Source: Symbiodinium natans (taxonomy: Eukaryota > Sar > Dinophyceae > Suessiales > Symbiodiniaceae). Taken from it: a stretch of DNA of 64,000 bases. Below are positions 47,999 through 56,971 of this stretch, piece by piece. The stretch's first letter is position 1, and each line of letters starts with the position of its first letter. Below the pieces are notes generated by a model that saw only the letters and a program-made list of their open reading frames with translations, ran no database searches and had not been told where the DNA came from. Location of the stretch: NCBI GenBank assembly GCA_905221605.1, contig CAJNDS010000679.1, forward strand, positions 26,755 to 90,754, written 5' to 3'. The translations under genes were made by a program, and so were the position numbers.

Positions 47999-48260
47999 CC
48001 CAGAGATCAAACACTACACCAAGATAGACGCTTCTTTGAAGCGAAACAGCACCTACGTGAACCTTCACGTAGGCTAGTACGACTAGCACCAAAGGGAGTG
48101 GAGGGTGGGACAGAAAAACCAGGAAGCTACGCTTCGAGCTTCAAGCGACTGCATGGGCTGACGTTTCCCCCGTCTCCCGACTTAACAACTTGTTAGGCAA
48201 ACGTTGCCCGCATTCGTTTAAGCTAACGATAAAGCACAATCACGCACGCGTGAAGGAAGC
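47999..48260 (-). repeat. Y2 inter-repeat segment, probably A2
   Basis: 262 bp between the two copies of the 144-bp repeat. Contains the perfect hairpin cctacgtgaa-cc-ttcacgtagg (48,052-48,073). By analogy with Y1 it should include the A2 repeat, but its partner A1 is absent from the window. Confidence 0.55.
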
Positions 48261-48404
48261 TTATCGGAAGCTTATCCTAATTGCATAACTGCCGGAACGC
48301 GAGCACCTTTTCTTTGGGAGATGACGGTGGGGATCAGTTCAGGCTGCCGTTGCAGCTTGATGCACTGGGAGCCAGAACTTCTCCGGCGTGAGGTAACGTA
48401 CCCC
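48261..48404 (-). repeat. Y2 internal direct repeat (B1)
   Basis: First copy of the 144-bp repeat, just downstream of the reverse transcriptase/RNase H frame, which ends at 48,441. Confidence 0.8.
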
Positions 48405-48440
48405 ATCTTATAAAGCCTCGAACGCCAAGGAAACCCCACC

Positions 48441-49995
48441 TTAGACAGCTCCTGAGAGGCCCAACGCACTGCGTATCGCCCCGCACGGCAGGGGGACCCT
48501 ACGACCCCCAAGACGGAGGATCGTGTCGAAAACCCCGCGACTTGGCCCGTCTGCGATGTTGCTAGAGGTGGGCACCCTCAAGAAACAAGCGTCGATGCTG
48601 AGACGCTCCTCCGCTTCCACAGCCTGAAACACTATCGCTGCGCCCTCTTCTTTCCGTGTGAAACTGCGGGCTAGGGACGCTCTAGCGGCATCGTTGTCGA
48701 TGAAAACGAGAAGGTCACTGTTTCGGAGGAAACGTCCCCACAGCTGCAGCGATATGAAGTAGGGCAACAACTCGCACTCGAAAACTAACTGCTTCTTACC
48801 GACGCGGCTTGCCCATTCTTGCGCCGCGGCGGGGTCCAGGGTGTCTCCCCAGGCTAAAGGCACGCCATCCAGCCAGAGGACACCCCCAAAGCCACACGTG
48901 GGCACTGAGTTTGACACATCCCACTCACATGCCCCGTCCAGCCAAAGGTGGAACGTTCTGGATGGTTTAACAGAGAACGACCGGGGGCGCCCATCCAGGA
49001 CGCGTTGCTCAATGAAGTCCAAAGCTGCTTGCTGGACGTCACTCAAAGGATGCGAGGCTTCGGAGGCCGGGGAAACGTCCCCGACAGCCACCACGGCCTG
49101 TTTGGCGTTACGGCCCCAGACGTGTTGTTCCGCGAACACCAGACGCCCACGCAGACGCTGCGCTTCTTCAAACGTAAGTGAACCCTTCTGTTTAATCGCC
49201 GCTACTGTGTCCTTAAGCTCAGCGACGCGCTGTGGCGTGTTGCTGACCTGTACCACACCCACGGACTGCTGGGACAGGTCCACTCGGACGCCGAGAACAT
49301 CGAAAACCTCGGAAAAGGGGCGATTCTTCTTCTCCTCCGTGGCTACGCGCCAGCCCAGTTTCTTGAACATTGAGGAGACAACGACCTCAACGTGGGCCGC
49401 GTTTGCTGCAGACGTCAGCACCGTGAAGTCGTCGAAAAAAGAGGTCATAGCTATGAAAAACTTGTTCCTTGCTATGGAACGCTTCGCTGCACCGCAGGAA
49501 AGCATGCACGGCTGCAACTGCCCCAAAGGGCAGGCTGTGCAAGCGGCAGTATTGGACAACGTCTGCCTCAGGGTCCATGACGCAAATGATGGCGAAGTGC
49601 TTGTGATCGGCTCGCACGGCGAGCTGCTTATAAGCGCTCTTCAGATCCCAGGTACGACCGAGGATGCGCTCAGGGGGGCTCCCCGGCAGACGAAAACGAA
49701 GCCAGGAAAGACAGGCCTTCTCGTCAATCCCGTCCATCTGAACCTTCTCCTGCACACCACAGGCTGAGTTGACCAGGCTGGCTTTAAAGTTGTCGATAGG
49801 CCTCACTTTATTTTTCTGGAAGACTCCAAACCTGGGAGAAACTACCGCCAGAGCGGAAAGGTCTTCGCGGCTGCAGAAAGACAGCCACCCACTGGCCTGT
49901 TCTTCTCGGGTCACGGCCCAGACAGCACGCTCAGTCGCTCGGTCACGGTACCGGCAGAGACCTGTGACGCACCGCTGAGAAATTTCTTCGGACAT
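48441..49995 (-). pseudogene. Y2 reverse transcriptase / RNase H, frameshifted
   Basis: Frame 49,387-49,995 gives RFGVFQKNKVRPIDNFKASL, WDLKSAYKQLAVRADHKHFA (catalytic block A) and LPFGAVAAVHAFLRC. Frame 48,441-49,559 continues with SFFDDFTVL, the F-F-D-D form of the Y-x-D-D active site, and an RNase H with its four acidic positions (WLDGACEW, FECELLPYF, FIDNDAARA, IADGPSR). The two frames overlap near 49,490, so a one-base change separates them. RNase H degrades the RNA strand during copying. Closest relative seen: the Y1 protein at 55,400-56,971. Confidence 0.8.
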
Positions 49996-50043
49996 TCGTT
50001 GGAGAGCGGGGGCCGTAAGTTCAGGGGGCCGAACGTCGGCATC

Positions 50044-51310
50044 CTACAAACCCGAAACGGGGAGCCAATTATTCACCAGGGGGAAGCCTACCCTGACCGA
50101 CTCTGCGACGTCTGGGTCGACGTGACCCACTTCGCGCAACAAGAGTTCCAGAGCTACAGACATCTTACTGGAAGTGACGTGGTTGACTTCGGGGTCGAGA
50201 CCTTCACGGAGGGCCGCCTCCCGGCTCACGGAACCCTTACAAACTCGAAGGAGGTCACGGGACGCTTCCGTACGCGACTTCGCAAGCTTAATGGTGTCCT
50301 CTGCGGCATCGGCTGCGAGAGCTACGAGCATCTCGGGAGGGAGGACACAGCGCGCCCTACGCGGGTTGGCGCCCTCGCGGTCGATCTCCAGGAGCTTCGA
50401 CCCTTTCGGCCAGTGGTCCCAGTGGCGCGGAATCTTGCAGGGCGGGAAAAAGCTGAAGAAGCGTGCGGCATCGTCGCCCGTTAGGGTGACCTTGACAGCG
50501 AAGTCCGGCTCGCACAGCGCCTTGAAAGCACGTTTCCGCCCCACGGGGGCTTTTTCCAGGACGTCCTTCACAGCCGCCCCTGCGCAGGACGCCCACGCTT
50601 TGGCAAGCTGGGGCGTGTAAGCACTCTCAAGAGAGGTCGACCAAACACGCTTCCCTTCATGTGTGACCTGACCCCATGACTCATGGGCATGGTCTCCAGA
50701 GCACAGCACGGCTGTCCGACGAAACCAAGAGCGGTTCGACACCAACGTGGTGCTCTTCCGCCGGGTACTGCCAAACATGCACGCATGCAGCGTGACAACG
50801 TGAGATTTGGCCACGAGCCCACTCAAACCAGGGAAAGCCAAATCAAGCTATTGGTGGGATTTTCAATACTCCAGCAGACCCCTTTTTCGGACAAAAGTCG
50901 GCACCAGGAGGACATCAGCTCTACAAGGCTGTTCGCGGCACGAACGCGTGCCCTGTCACGAAAATCCTTAAGGGACGGCAGCCCCCCCACGAAATTTCGA
51001 TCCCTCAGCGGCTTTGGTCCCCCCGGATGGCGAATTTCCCTGGCGCGACTGAACGTTCCGCACGGGGGGGCCCAGTGAACCCAAACTACGCCTGGCCTGT
51101 CCAGGACATCTTTGAGAAGGGAACGCCCTTCTTTCCTGGAGAGGTCCAGGACCTTGACACCTTGAGCCTTGCAAACTTTGTCAATGCTCACTGTGTGGAA
51201 GCCTAAATCCTTCGCGGCTTTACTCAAACGTCCCAAGCCGCAGAAGACTTCCACAAACAAAGGGACGCCCCTATCGCCATGGCCGGGCTGGCTCAGAGGC
51301 GAGGACGCTG
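50044..51310 (-). pseudogene. Y2 C5-methyltransferase-like domain plus linker, frameshifted
   Basis: Frame 50,823-51,260 carries PLFVEVFCGLGRLSKAAKDL (SAM-binding motif I), VHWAPPCGTFSRAREI (motif IV, with the Pro-Cys that is the nucleophile in C5 methyltransferases) and CWSIENPTNSLIWL (motif VI-like ENP). Frame 50,044-50,841 continues with the C-terminal part (TLHACMFGSTRRKSTTLVSN) and a linker that matches Y1 (REGLDPEVNH...). The switch near 50,835 is a one-base frameshift. The linker frame ends at a TAG (50,044-50,046) and continues in the same frame into the reverse transcriptase. Unlike Y1, no dioxygenase-like domain precedes the methyltransferase. Confidence 0.7.
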
Positions 51311-51450
51311 ACCCCCCAGCTGGAGGTTGAACTTCCTGACAACGGGCACGGCCCGTAACAGCATCGCAACGCGACCCGCCCTTCCAGGGGGGGAAGGAGG
51401 GGTGGGAGCGGGCGACTCACCCGGGCCTGACGAGGCCTTGCTCATTTCGA

Positions 51451-52702
51451 CTACCGGCTGGGATAGTCACTCACGCTTCTTGTTTGCCGGACAGTTCCCT
51501 GCCCCGTGGTCCTTGGACCCACAGGACATGCAAACGTGCAGTCCGCGGTCACACTCAGGAGGATTCCCGGACGCCGGGAGGTCACAGCCCTCCTCCAGGT
51601 TAAACCCATAGCAGTAACGTCTGCCGTGATCGTCATGCGGCTGGAAAGGGCGCAGTTCTTTAGGCATCGGCGGTTTCTTTTCGGCCGGGAGGGTAGGAGC
51701 GGAAGGCTTCCCTTTACCTCTCCCCCTGCCCCGGCCTTTTGGGGCGCGACTCCTGCCAGATCCTTTAGGGTCACGGCCCTTCCCTCCTTGCGGCCCCGGC
51801 CGTCTGTCTGTGGCAGGGGGAAGAGGCTGAACGTGACGCACGTGTCGTTCTGCTTGGCTGCAATTAGGGCGTCCAATGGAGCCACGCCTGCCGCGTTGGG
51901 CTTGCACCCGTCACGACACTCTCGGGACAGCAACGTCCAGAGCTCTTTGTCAGCCTTGATAATTGCGCCTACACCGGGCATGGCGTAGCCAGGCGGGGCG
52001 GCCCGGCTCGCCAAGAAGAAGTAGTTTCGCACGAGACGCTCGTGCACGTTGAAGGAGACCAGACCGACGCGGTCCAGGGCCAGACCTCTCCTGGCGAACG
52101 CCTGCTGCAGCTTGAAGTCGGTTGCTACGTCCGCATTGAACACGTTGTCCTTCTTCTTGAGGGTAAGTTCGCCATTTTCGATGGCAAAGAATTCCTTGTC
52201 CCGCCGCACGGCGGCGACCTCTGCATCGCGACTCACGCATGCGGACGGCGGAATGTAATGCACAAGCCCATCGTGCAACATTGCCGCCGCGCGGTCTACG
52301 AGACCGTTGGAGGGCTCTAGGTCACCTTCCATCAGGACTCCAGTGAGGCGGGCAACTTGCTCCTTCCTCTTGTGCTCTCTTTCGTGGCTGGGCAAGCACT
52401 TCTTGCTGGACGCCTCGGGGTCGCCCCGCTCCTTCAAATCCTGCAGGCTGAAGGCCAAACCTTCAAAGGCGAGACGTCGCAAAGCTCCTGCGTGGCCCAA
52501 CGTGGGCCCGGGCGCCGGGAAGATCTTTTTCGCCAGATCTTCCAGCTTGCTATCGTCAATATGGTTGGGCTGATCAGACAGAGAACGCAAGGGCGGCAAA
52601 GGACTCCACATTCTCTTTCACCAGATTTTTGAAGGGGTCGCTTCCGAGCAAGTCCTCGGCTCTGCTTTTAAACTCGGCCTTGCTGTCAACCAGGGATACC
52701 AT
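51451..52702 (-). pseudogene. Y2 Gag-like protein, two frameshifts
   Basis: The start matching Y1 is the ATG at 52,700-52,702 (MVSLVDSKAEFKSR). One base change near 52,575 moves the frame to 51,451-52,611 (FARRGLALDRVGLVSFNVHE, matching Y1). A second near 51,830 moves it to the basic, glycine-rich tail and zinc knuckle (CMSCGSKDHGAGNC, exact CX2CX4HX4C) at 51,467-51,620. Zinc knuckles bind the element RNA. In both Y1 and Y2 the ATG follows a good AG acceptor (tgtcag / cttgcag), so the mRNA may be spliced just upstream. Confidence 0.7.
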
Positions 52703-53071
52703 GGCCTGACAGGTGAAGAGGACAAGCACAAAGAGAGGAAAGGGGGGGGGGGGGGGCCTGTGACGAGGTCAACAAGCCTCCTTTTTTCTCTAGTCCTGCA
52801 AGCTCGAGTGGGTCCAGCACTGCTTGCAATGGGGACGCCCCTCTTCGAGTTCAACAACGTCACTGGTAACATACCTGTCAGACAACGTCCGCCCACAAAG
52901 AAGACGATTCCGCATCTCGACTCCTTGAACGTGGAGGCAGCCGCTGACAGCATGCATAAAGGACTGGCACCACGGCGGCAGGGCTGCCACGGCCTCGCGG
53001 CGGGCGCGGTTTCCCGGCAAAGGGGGATCTGCCGGCATATCCTCCTCACTAAGTCACTCATGAACACCATA
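52703..53071. other. Y2 upstream flank, extent unclear
   Basis: Contains a G-run of about 15 at 52,741-52,756 and an open minus frame that continues the Gag frame upstream without recognisable content. It may be 5' UTR of Y2 or host DNA. Confidence 0.3.
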
Positions 53072-53393
53072 GCGCCCCGCGAACAGCGCGAACAGCGCGA
53101 ACAGCGCGAACAGCGCGAACCGCGCGAACCGCGCGAACAGCGCGAACAACGTGAACAGCGCGAACAACGCGAACAGCGCGAACAACGCGAACAACGCGAA
53201 CAGCGCGAACCGCGCGAACAGCGCGAACAGCGCGAACAGCGTGAACAGCGTGAACAGCGCGAACAGCGCGAACAGCGCGAACTACGCGAACAGCGCGAAC
53301 AGCGCGAACAACGCGAACAGCGCGAACAGCGCGAACCGCGCGAACAGCGCGAACAGCGCGAACAGCGTGAACAGCGCGAACAGCCCGAACACG
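53072..53393. repeat. 9-bp tandem repeat CGCGAACAG
   Basis: About 35 units of cgcgaacag with variants cgtgaacag, cgcgaacaa and cgcgaaccg. The 9-bp period keeps all frames open (Arg-Glu-Gln, Asn-Ser-Ala), so the long open frames are not evidence for a gene. Confidence 0.9.
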
Positions 53394-53637
53394 GTCTGTG
53401 GGTTTAGGGTTCAGGCCTAGAAAACCTCGACGCCAAAAAAAATAGGCTACTGAATAAAGTGGCAGTTTTCACGGGGCAGTGGCAAATTCAGGGTCTCATG
53501 TTCACTGCTTTTTGGCTTGCGTGCGGCTCGGAGTGCTGAAGTTGGGAATCATGAGGGGACTTTCGCATCCAGTGTGCACATCTATAAGTCTATAAGCCAT
53601 CTAAGCTATCCATGTAGCCACTATATCCTCTCAAACA

Positions 53638-54526
53638 TCACGTGGCGAAGTTACCCCAGTGTTGCCAGAGATGTGTGGCCGGCTTTGGGACCTGGTGCGG
53701 TTCGGCTAGAACGGGCGGCTTTGGAACTTCGGTTGTGGCTTCGGGTGGAACAGCCGTCTCTTGAACCTGGTGCGGTTCGGCTAGAACGGGTGGCTTTGGG
53801 ACTTCGGCTGTGGCTTGGGGTGGAACTGCCGTCTGTGGAACCTGGCGCGGTTCGGCTAGAACGGGTGGCTTTGGGACTTCGGCTGCATGTGGCTTCGGGT
53901 GGAGCAGCCGTCTGTGGAACCTGGTGGGGCTCGGTTGGAACGGGTGGCCTTGGAACCTGCCCCGTTTCGCTTTGGTGGGTTTCACTCCGAACGGCTTGCT
54001 GTGGAACCGGTTCAGGTGGAAGCCCATACATACGAACCTCCAAAACGATAGCTGTGGCTTGGTTTCGCTTGGAACGGCCGGTTCTGGATTCGGTTGGAAC
54101 GGCCGGCTTTGGAACTTCGCGGGAAACGGCTGGCTGTGAAAGGTGCTGTGCTTCACCTGGAACAACCGGCTGGGTCATGTTCTGTGTTTCGGCCCAGGCT
54201 GAGTGCGGGGTTGCCGGGAACTGGGATTCTCAGAACCGAGGGTCCTACTTCCACGGCCAGGGCCGTCTGTGTCTTCTGTTGCTTCAGGCTTTCCAGGCGT
54301 GCAATCATCTCATCTGCGGCCTAAGCTATATATGCAGCGTTTCGACAGGCTACGTGGGAGTTTGCGGCACATGTGGGTAAATTCAATTTCTTAATGACAT
54401 GTTGCTGCCTGAGAACACGGAGATCGTCCTCTATGCTTCCCGGCTCTTGCTTCACACGCATCTGACCCTTCAAGAACTCCATTCCCTCGAGAAGAGTCTC
54501 GCAACTCCACAAATTGGAGAGCGCAG
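53638..54526 (-). CDS. Probable host gene with coiled-coil and proline-rich 29-residue repeats, interrupted by Y1
   Basis: Three adjoining minus-strand stretches read like one protein. 54,409-54,526 gives LSNLWSCETLLEGMEFLKGQ and then a charged helix (SIEDDLRVLRQQ). 54,200-54,320, after an acceptor (taggccgcag), gives EMIARLESLKQQKTQTALAV. 53,650-54,180 encodes repeats such as EVPKPPVLAEPHQVPQTAVP of 29 residues (87 bp), rich in P-x-x-P. A frame change between repeats near 53,890 coincides with an extra 'gca'-containing segment. The first stretch is cut by Y1 at 54,526; its upstream part appears to continue at 63,534. Family unknown; PxxP repeats often bind SH3-like partners. Splice sites are not fixed. 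Confidence 0.45.
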
Positions 54527-54705
54527 TTTTCATAAAAGGATTTTCAAACCACCAAGAAAACTCTAAGAGGTCTTGAAAGGGAATTGCAAAGCTCAGCACT
54601 CACATGAAGGTGCAATCGCAAAGCAACGGATCCCACATGCCTGAAAGCTCGGATGCACTCCTTTTTGTCGCATGGGGCGAAACGGATCTGGCGTCCGCCC
54701 CCTTC
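54527..54705 (-). repeat. Y1 split direct repeat B2 (3' end)
   Basis: 179 bp matching 55,212-55,390. It begins 'ttttcataaaaggattttc' on plus and ends 'ggcgtccgcccccttc'. Confidence 0.85.
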
Positions 54706-54914
54706 GGGGGCGTGGGTGAGGCGGGTGGGAGAGTAGCACGCACGCCAGCTACGGGCTACTGCCTACGGAGCTGTGGCTACAGCTTCTACGGATTCGATGT
54801 GAAACCAACGAGCCTGGCAGGGCCGAGACTGAAGAGTCTGTCAAGCAGGTCAAAGCACGGCAGTGCACACAACTGCTCATGGCACCCGGGCCAGAGCAGG
54901 GAGTGGTGGGTGGG
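54706..54914 (-). other. Y1 unique spacer between A2 and B2
   Basis: 209 bp present once, without coding motif; part of the 3' untranslated region of Y1. Confidence 0.6.
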
Positions 54915-55211
54915 TAAAATTTTCTCTGTGGCGCTCACACTTGAGCACTGCGTTGCAAGCCGGGATGGCAACCCGTTCAAGAAAATTTTTGCACATGAAG
55001 GAAAACGCAAGTCAAGCAAAACGTGACCCACAAAACTGCATTGCACATCAATCACACTCACGCGCACAGGCAGTGATGCATTGTGCCCTCAAAGCTTGCA
55101 CAGGTGACCAACGGCATATGTCCAAGAAAATCTCAGTTTGAAAACGCTCGTACCCTCGCTGTCCTAAAATGAAAAAGGGATCGTAGATGCGCTTGCTTTC
55201 TACTGAATCCC
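54915..55211 (-). repeat. Y1 split direct repeat A2 (internal)
   Basis: 297 bp matching 63,237-63,533, from 'taaaattttctctgtggcgc' to 'tttctactgaatccc' on plus. It directly abuts B1 at 55,211/55,212. Confidence 0.85.
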
Positions 55212-55390
55212 TTTTCATAAAAGGATTTTCAAACCACCAAGAAAACTCTAAGAGGTCTTGAAAGGGAATTGCAAAGCTCAGCACTCACATGAAGGTGCAA
55301 TCGCAAAGCAACGGATCCCACACGCCTGAAAGCTCGGATGCACTCCTTTTTGTCGCATGGGGCGAAACGGATCTGGCGTCCGCCCCCTTC
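55212..55390 (-). repeat. Y1 split direct repeat B1 (internal)
   Basis: 179 bp matching 54,527-54,705. It lies immediately downstream of the reverse transcriptase/RNase H frame. Confidence 0.85.
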
Positions 55391-55399
55391 ACCCCACTT

Positions 55400-56971
55400 T
55401 CAAATTTTTCCAAGGGCGCCAAGATCCACAAGGTCAAAACCACTTATGGGACACGAGGGAGTGACCCTGCGACATTGAGCCTTATGCAGAAACTCGAAGG
55501 CAGCACGTGACGGCTCGTCTGCGACATTGCTTGGACTCGCCACACGGGCGAACCACGTCCAGGAAGGGGAAAGCTTCTCCGACTCCTCGAAAGAAAGGAG
55601 GATTTCCCGCACGTGAGGGTTGGCAGAGGTGCCCTTTATGTAGGAGTCTTGTGCCTGCACATTATCGATGAAAAACAAAGCGCGCTGCGAAGCAATGAAC
55701 TGGTGCCAGACTCGCCTTGCCACGGCAACTGCATATGATTCAACCGGCCCGATAATGTGTCGCATCGTGGAGGTCCATTTGCTGATCAAGTGATCGGGAA
55801 CAAGTGACCCAAAGCACGAATGCAGCCTACCTTGCACTACAAGGACCCCACCAATCGAGTGCACCTCACCCTCACTGGCGCCATCCGTGAAGACGTGCAC
55901 AACATGGCTTGCCACTCCACAAGGCACCTGGCGAGGCTCACAAGCACGGAGACGCGCAATGAACAGACGCAGCGATTCCCGTGCTGCATCGTCCAAGACC
56001 AATTCATCGGAACAATGCCCCTTTGCCCACGAGCGAATGTCCGCCATGATCAAACGGCCCGACTTGCCAAGTATGTATGAATCAGTGTAGTGGAGCCGAC
56101 CCATGAGACTGAGGTAACGCTTTCGAGAGATCACTCCCTCGCGCAGAAACTCTTCAAGAGACACGACGAGTTCCTCAGCACGACCAGGCTTGTTCCTTAC
56201 GAGCACCAAACCCTCATCACACCTTGAACAATCAACCTCAACCCCCAACATGGTGGCAGCAGGCTGGAAAGGGCTAAGCTTGTCGTCAGCAAAGGCGAAC
56301 CCGAGAAGGGAACACAAGGCAGTCATTGTACTCATGGTATTGTCTGAAATGGCACTCGGTGACATTGCAGGGAAGTCGTCGAAAAAGTTTCCCCATGGGA
56401 TCAAAAGCTCAACCCCCAACCTCCACAACAATCTCGAGAGACGGTTGAAATGCAGCACCGAGGCTGCGCTGCCAAAAGGCAACGCCTTCGACTCGAAAAG
56501 GCCCGGCACCAGCGTATCAGGGTTAAGCAAAGCGATAACTGCCCAAGCTCGCGAGTCGGCCGACACTGCGAACTGCTTGTAGGCAGCTCGAAGATCAAGC
56601 GTGGTCAGAAGCGGCTGATGCCCTGCCTTCTTCCAACCAGGATGCACACGGCCCTTGAGCACAAGCCCCGAGGAAAGCACGAGCTCACAATCATGCCCCC
56701 CACACATGGCCCTTGCCCAAATGCGGCAGGTGCAGATAAGTTGATCAAGCGCATTCAAGTCCAGCTTATCCATAGACCCAAAGGCAAGATTCACCTTGTT
56801 CTCGGTGAAATCATCAACAGGCCGCAGCTTGCGCAGTCTGCTCCACCCCGAAACGCCGAGTGGGCAACCAGCCAGAGGGATGCCTATCGTCCAGCTGCTG
56901 CGACGACAGAGGTCCCTCCAACATACCACTCTCCACCTCCTGCATCGTCTTTTCCCACAGCTCACGCGCAT
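55400..56971 (-). CDS. Y1 reverse transcriptase / RNase H
   Basis: The homologous region starts near 56,836 with LRKLRPVDDFTENKVNLAFG; the 45 codons upstream are the out-of-frame overlap with the methyltransferase ORF. Polymerase landmarks: LDLRAAYKQFAVSADSRAWA (block A aspartate), LPFGSAASVLHFNR and GNFFDDFPAM, where F-F-D-D replaces the usual Y-x-D-D. The RNase H follows with TDGASEGEVHSIGG, GPVESYAVAVA, FFIDNVQAQDS and NVADEPSRAAF, giving the four metal-binding acids. The domain copies element RNA into DNA. Relative to Y2 there is one extra A at 56,837, so the protein is probably made as a fusion with the upstream ORF by +1 frameshifting, or the base is a recent mutation or sequencing error. 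Confidence 0.85.
   Translation of the reverse strand: MRVSCGKRRCRRWRVVCWRDLCRRSSWTIGIPLAGCPLGVSGWSRLRKLRPVDDFTENKVNLAFGSMDKLDLNALDQLICTCRIWARAMCGGHDCELVLSSGLVLKGRVHPGWKKAGHQPLLTTLDLRAAYKQFAVSADSRAWAVIALLNPDTLVPGLFESKALPFGSAASVLHFNRLSRLLWRLGVELLIPWGNFFDDFPAMSPSAISDNTMSTMTALCSLLGFAFADDKLSPFQPAATMLGVEVDCSRCDEGLVLVRNKPGRAEELVVSLEEFLREGVISRKRYLSLMGRLHYTDSYILGKSGRLIMADIRSWAKGHCSDELVLDDAARESLRLFIARLRACEPRQVPCGVASHVVHVFTDGASEGEVHSIGGVLVVQGRLHSCFGSLVPDHLISKWTSTMRHIIGPVESYAVAVARRVWHQFIASQRALFFIDNVQAQDSYIKGTSANPHVREILLSFEESEKLSPSWTWFARVASPSNVADEPSRAAFEFLHKAQCRRVTPSCPISGFDLVDLGALGKI

Larger units (their letters stand above)
47855..52702 (-). mobile_element. Y2: decayed YR-type retrotransposon, 5' end not seen
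   Basis: Minus-strand remains, in order: a Gag-like protein, a methyltransferase-like domain with a linker region, reverse transcriptase/RNase H, then a 144-bp repeat pair (48,261-48,404 and 47,855-47,998) around a 262-bp unit. The repeat pair corresponds to B1 and B2 of the neighbouring element Y1, with A2 between them. Frames are broken at about 52,575, 51,830, 50,835 and 49,490, and by a TAG at 50,044. No recombinase ORF or A1 repeat is found upstream, where a 9-bp tandem repeat begins. Protein similarity to Y1 is clear but modest, so the two are different families. Confidence 0.75.

Noticed and set aside
52760-53420. 215-codon Arg-Glu-Gln-rich protein
   Set aside because: A 9-bp tandem repeat keeps every frame open; the flanks do not look coding.
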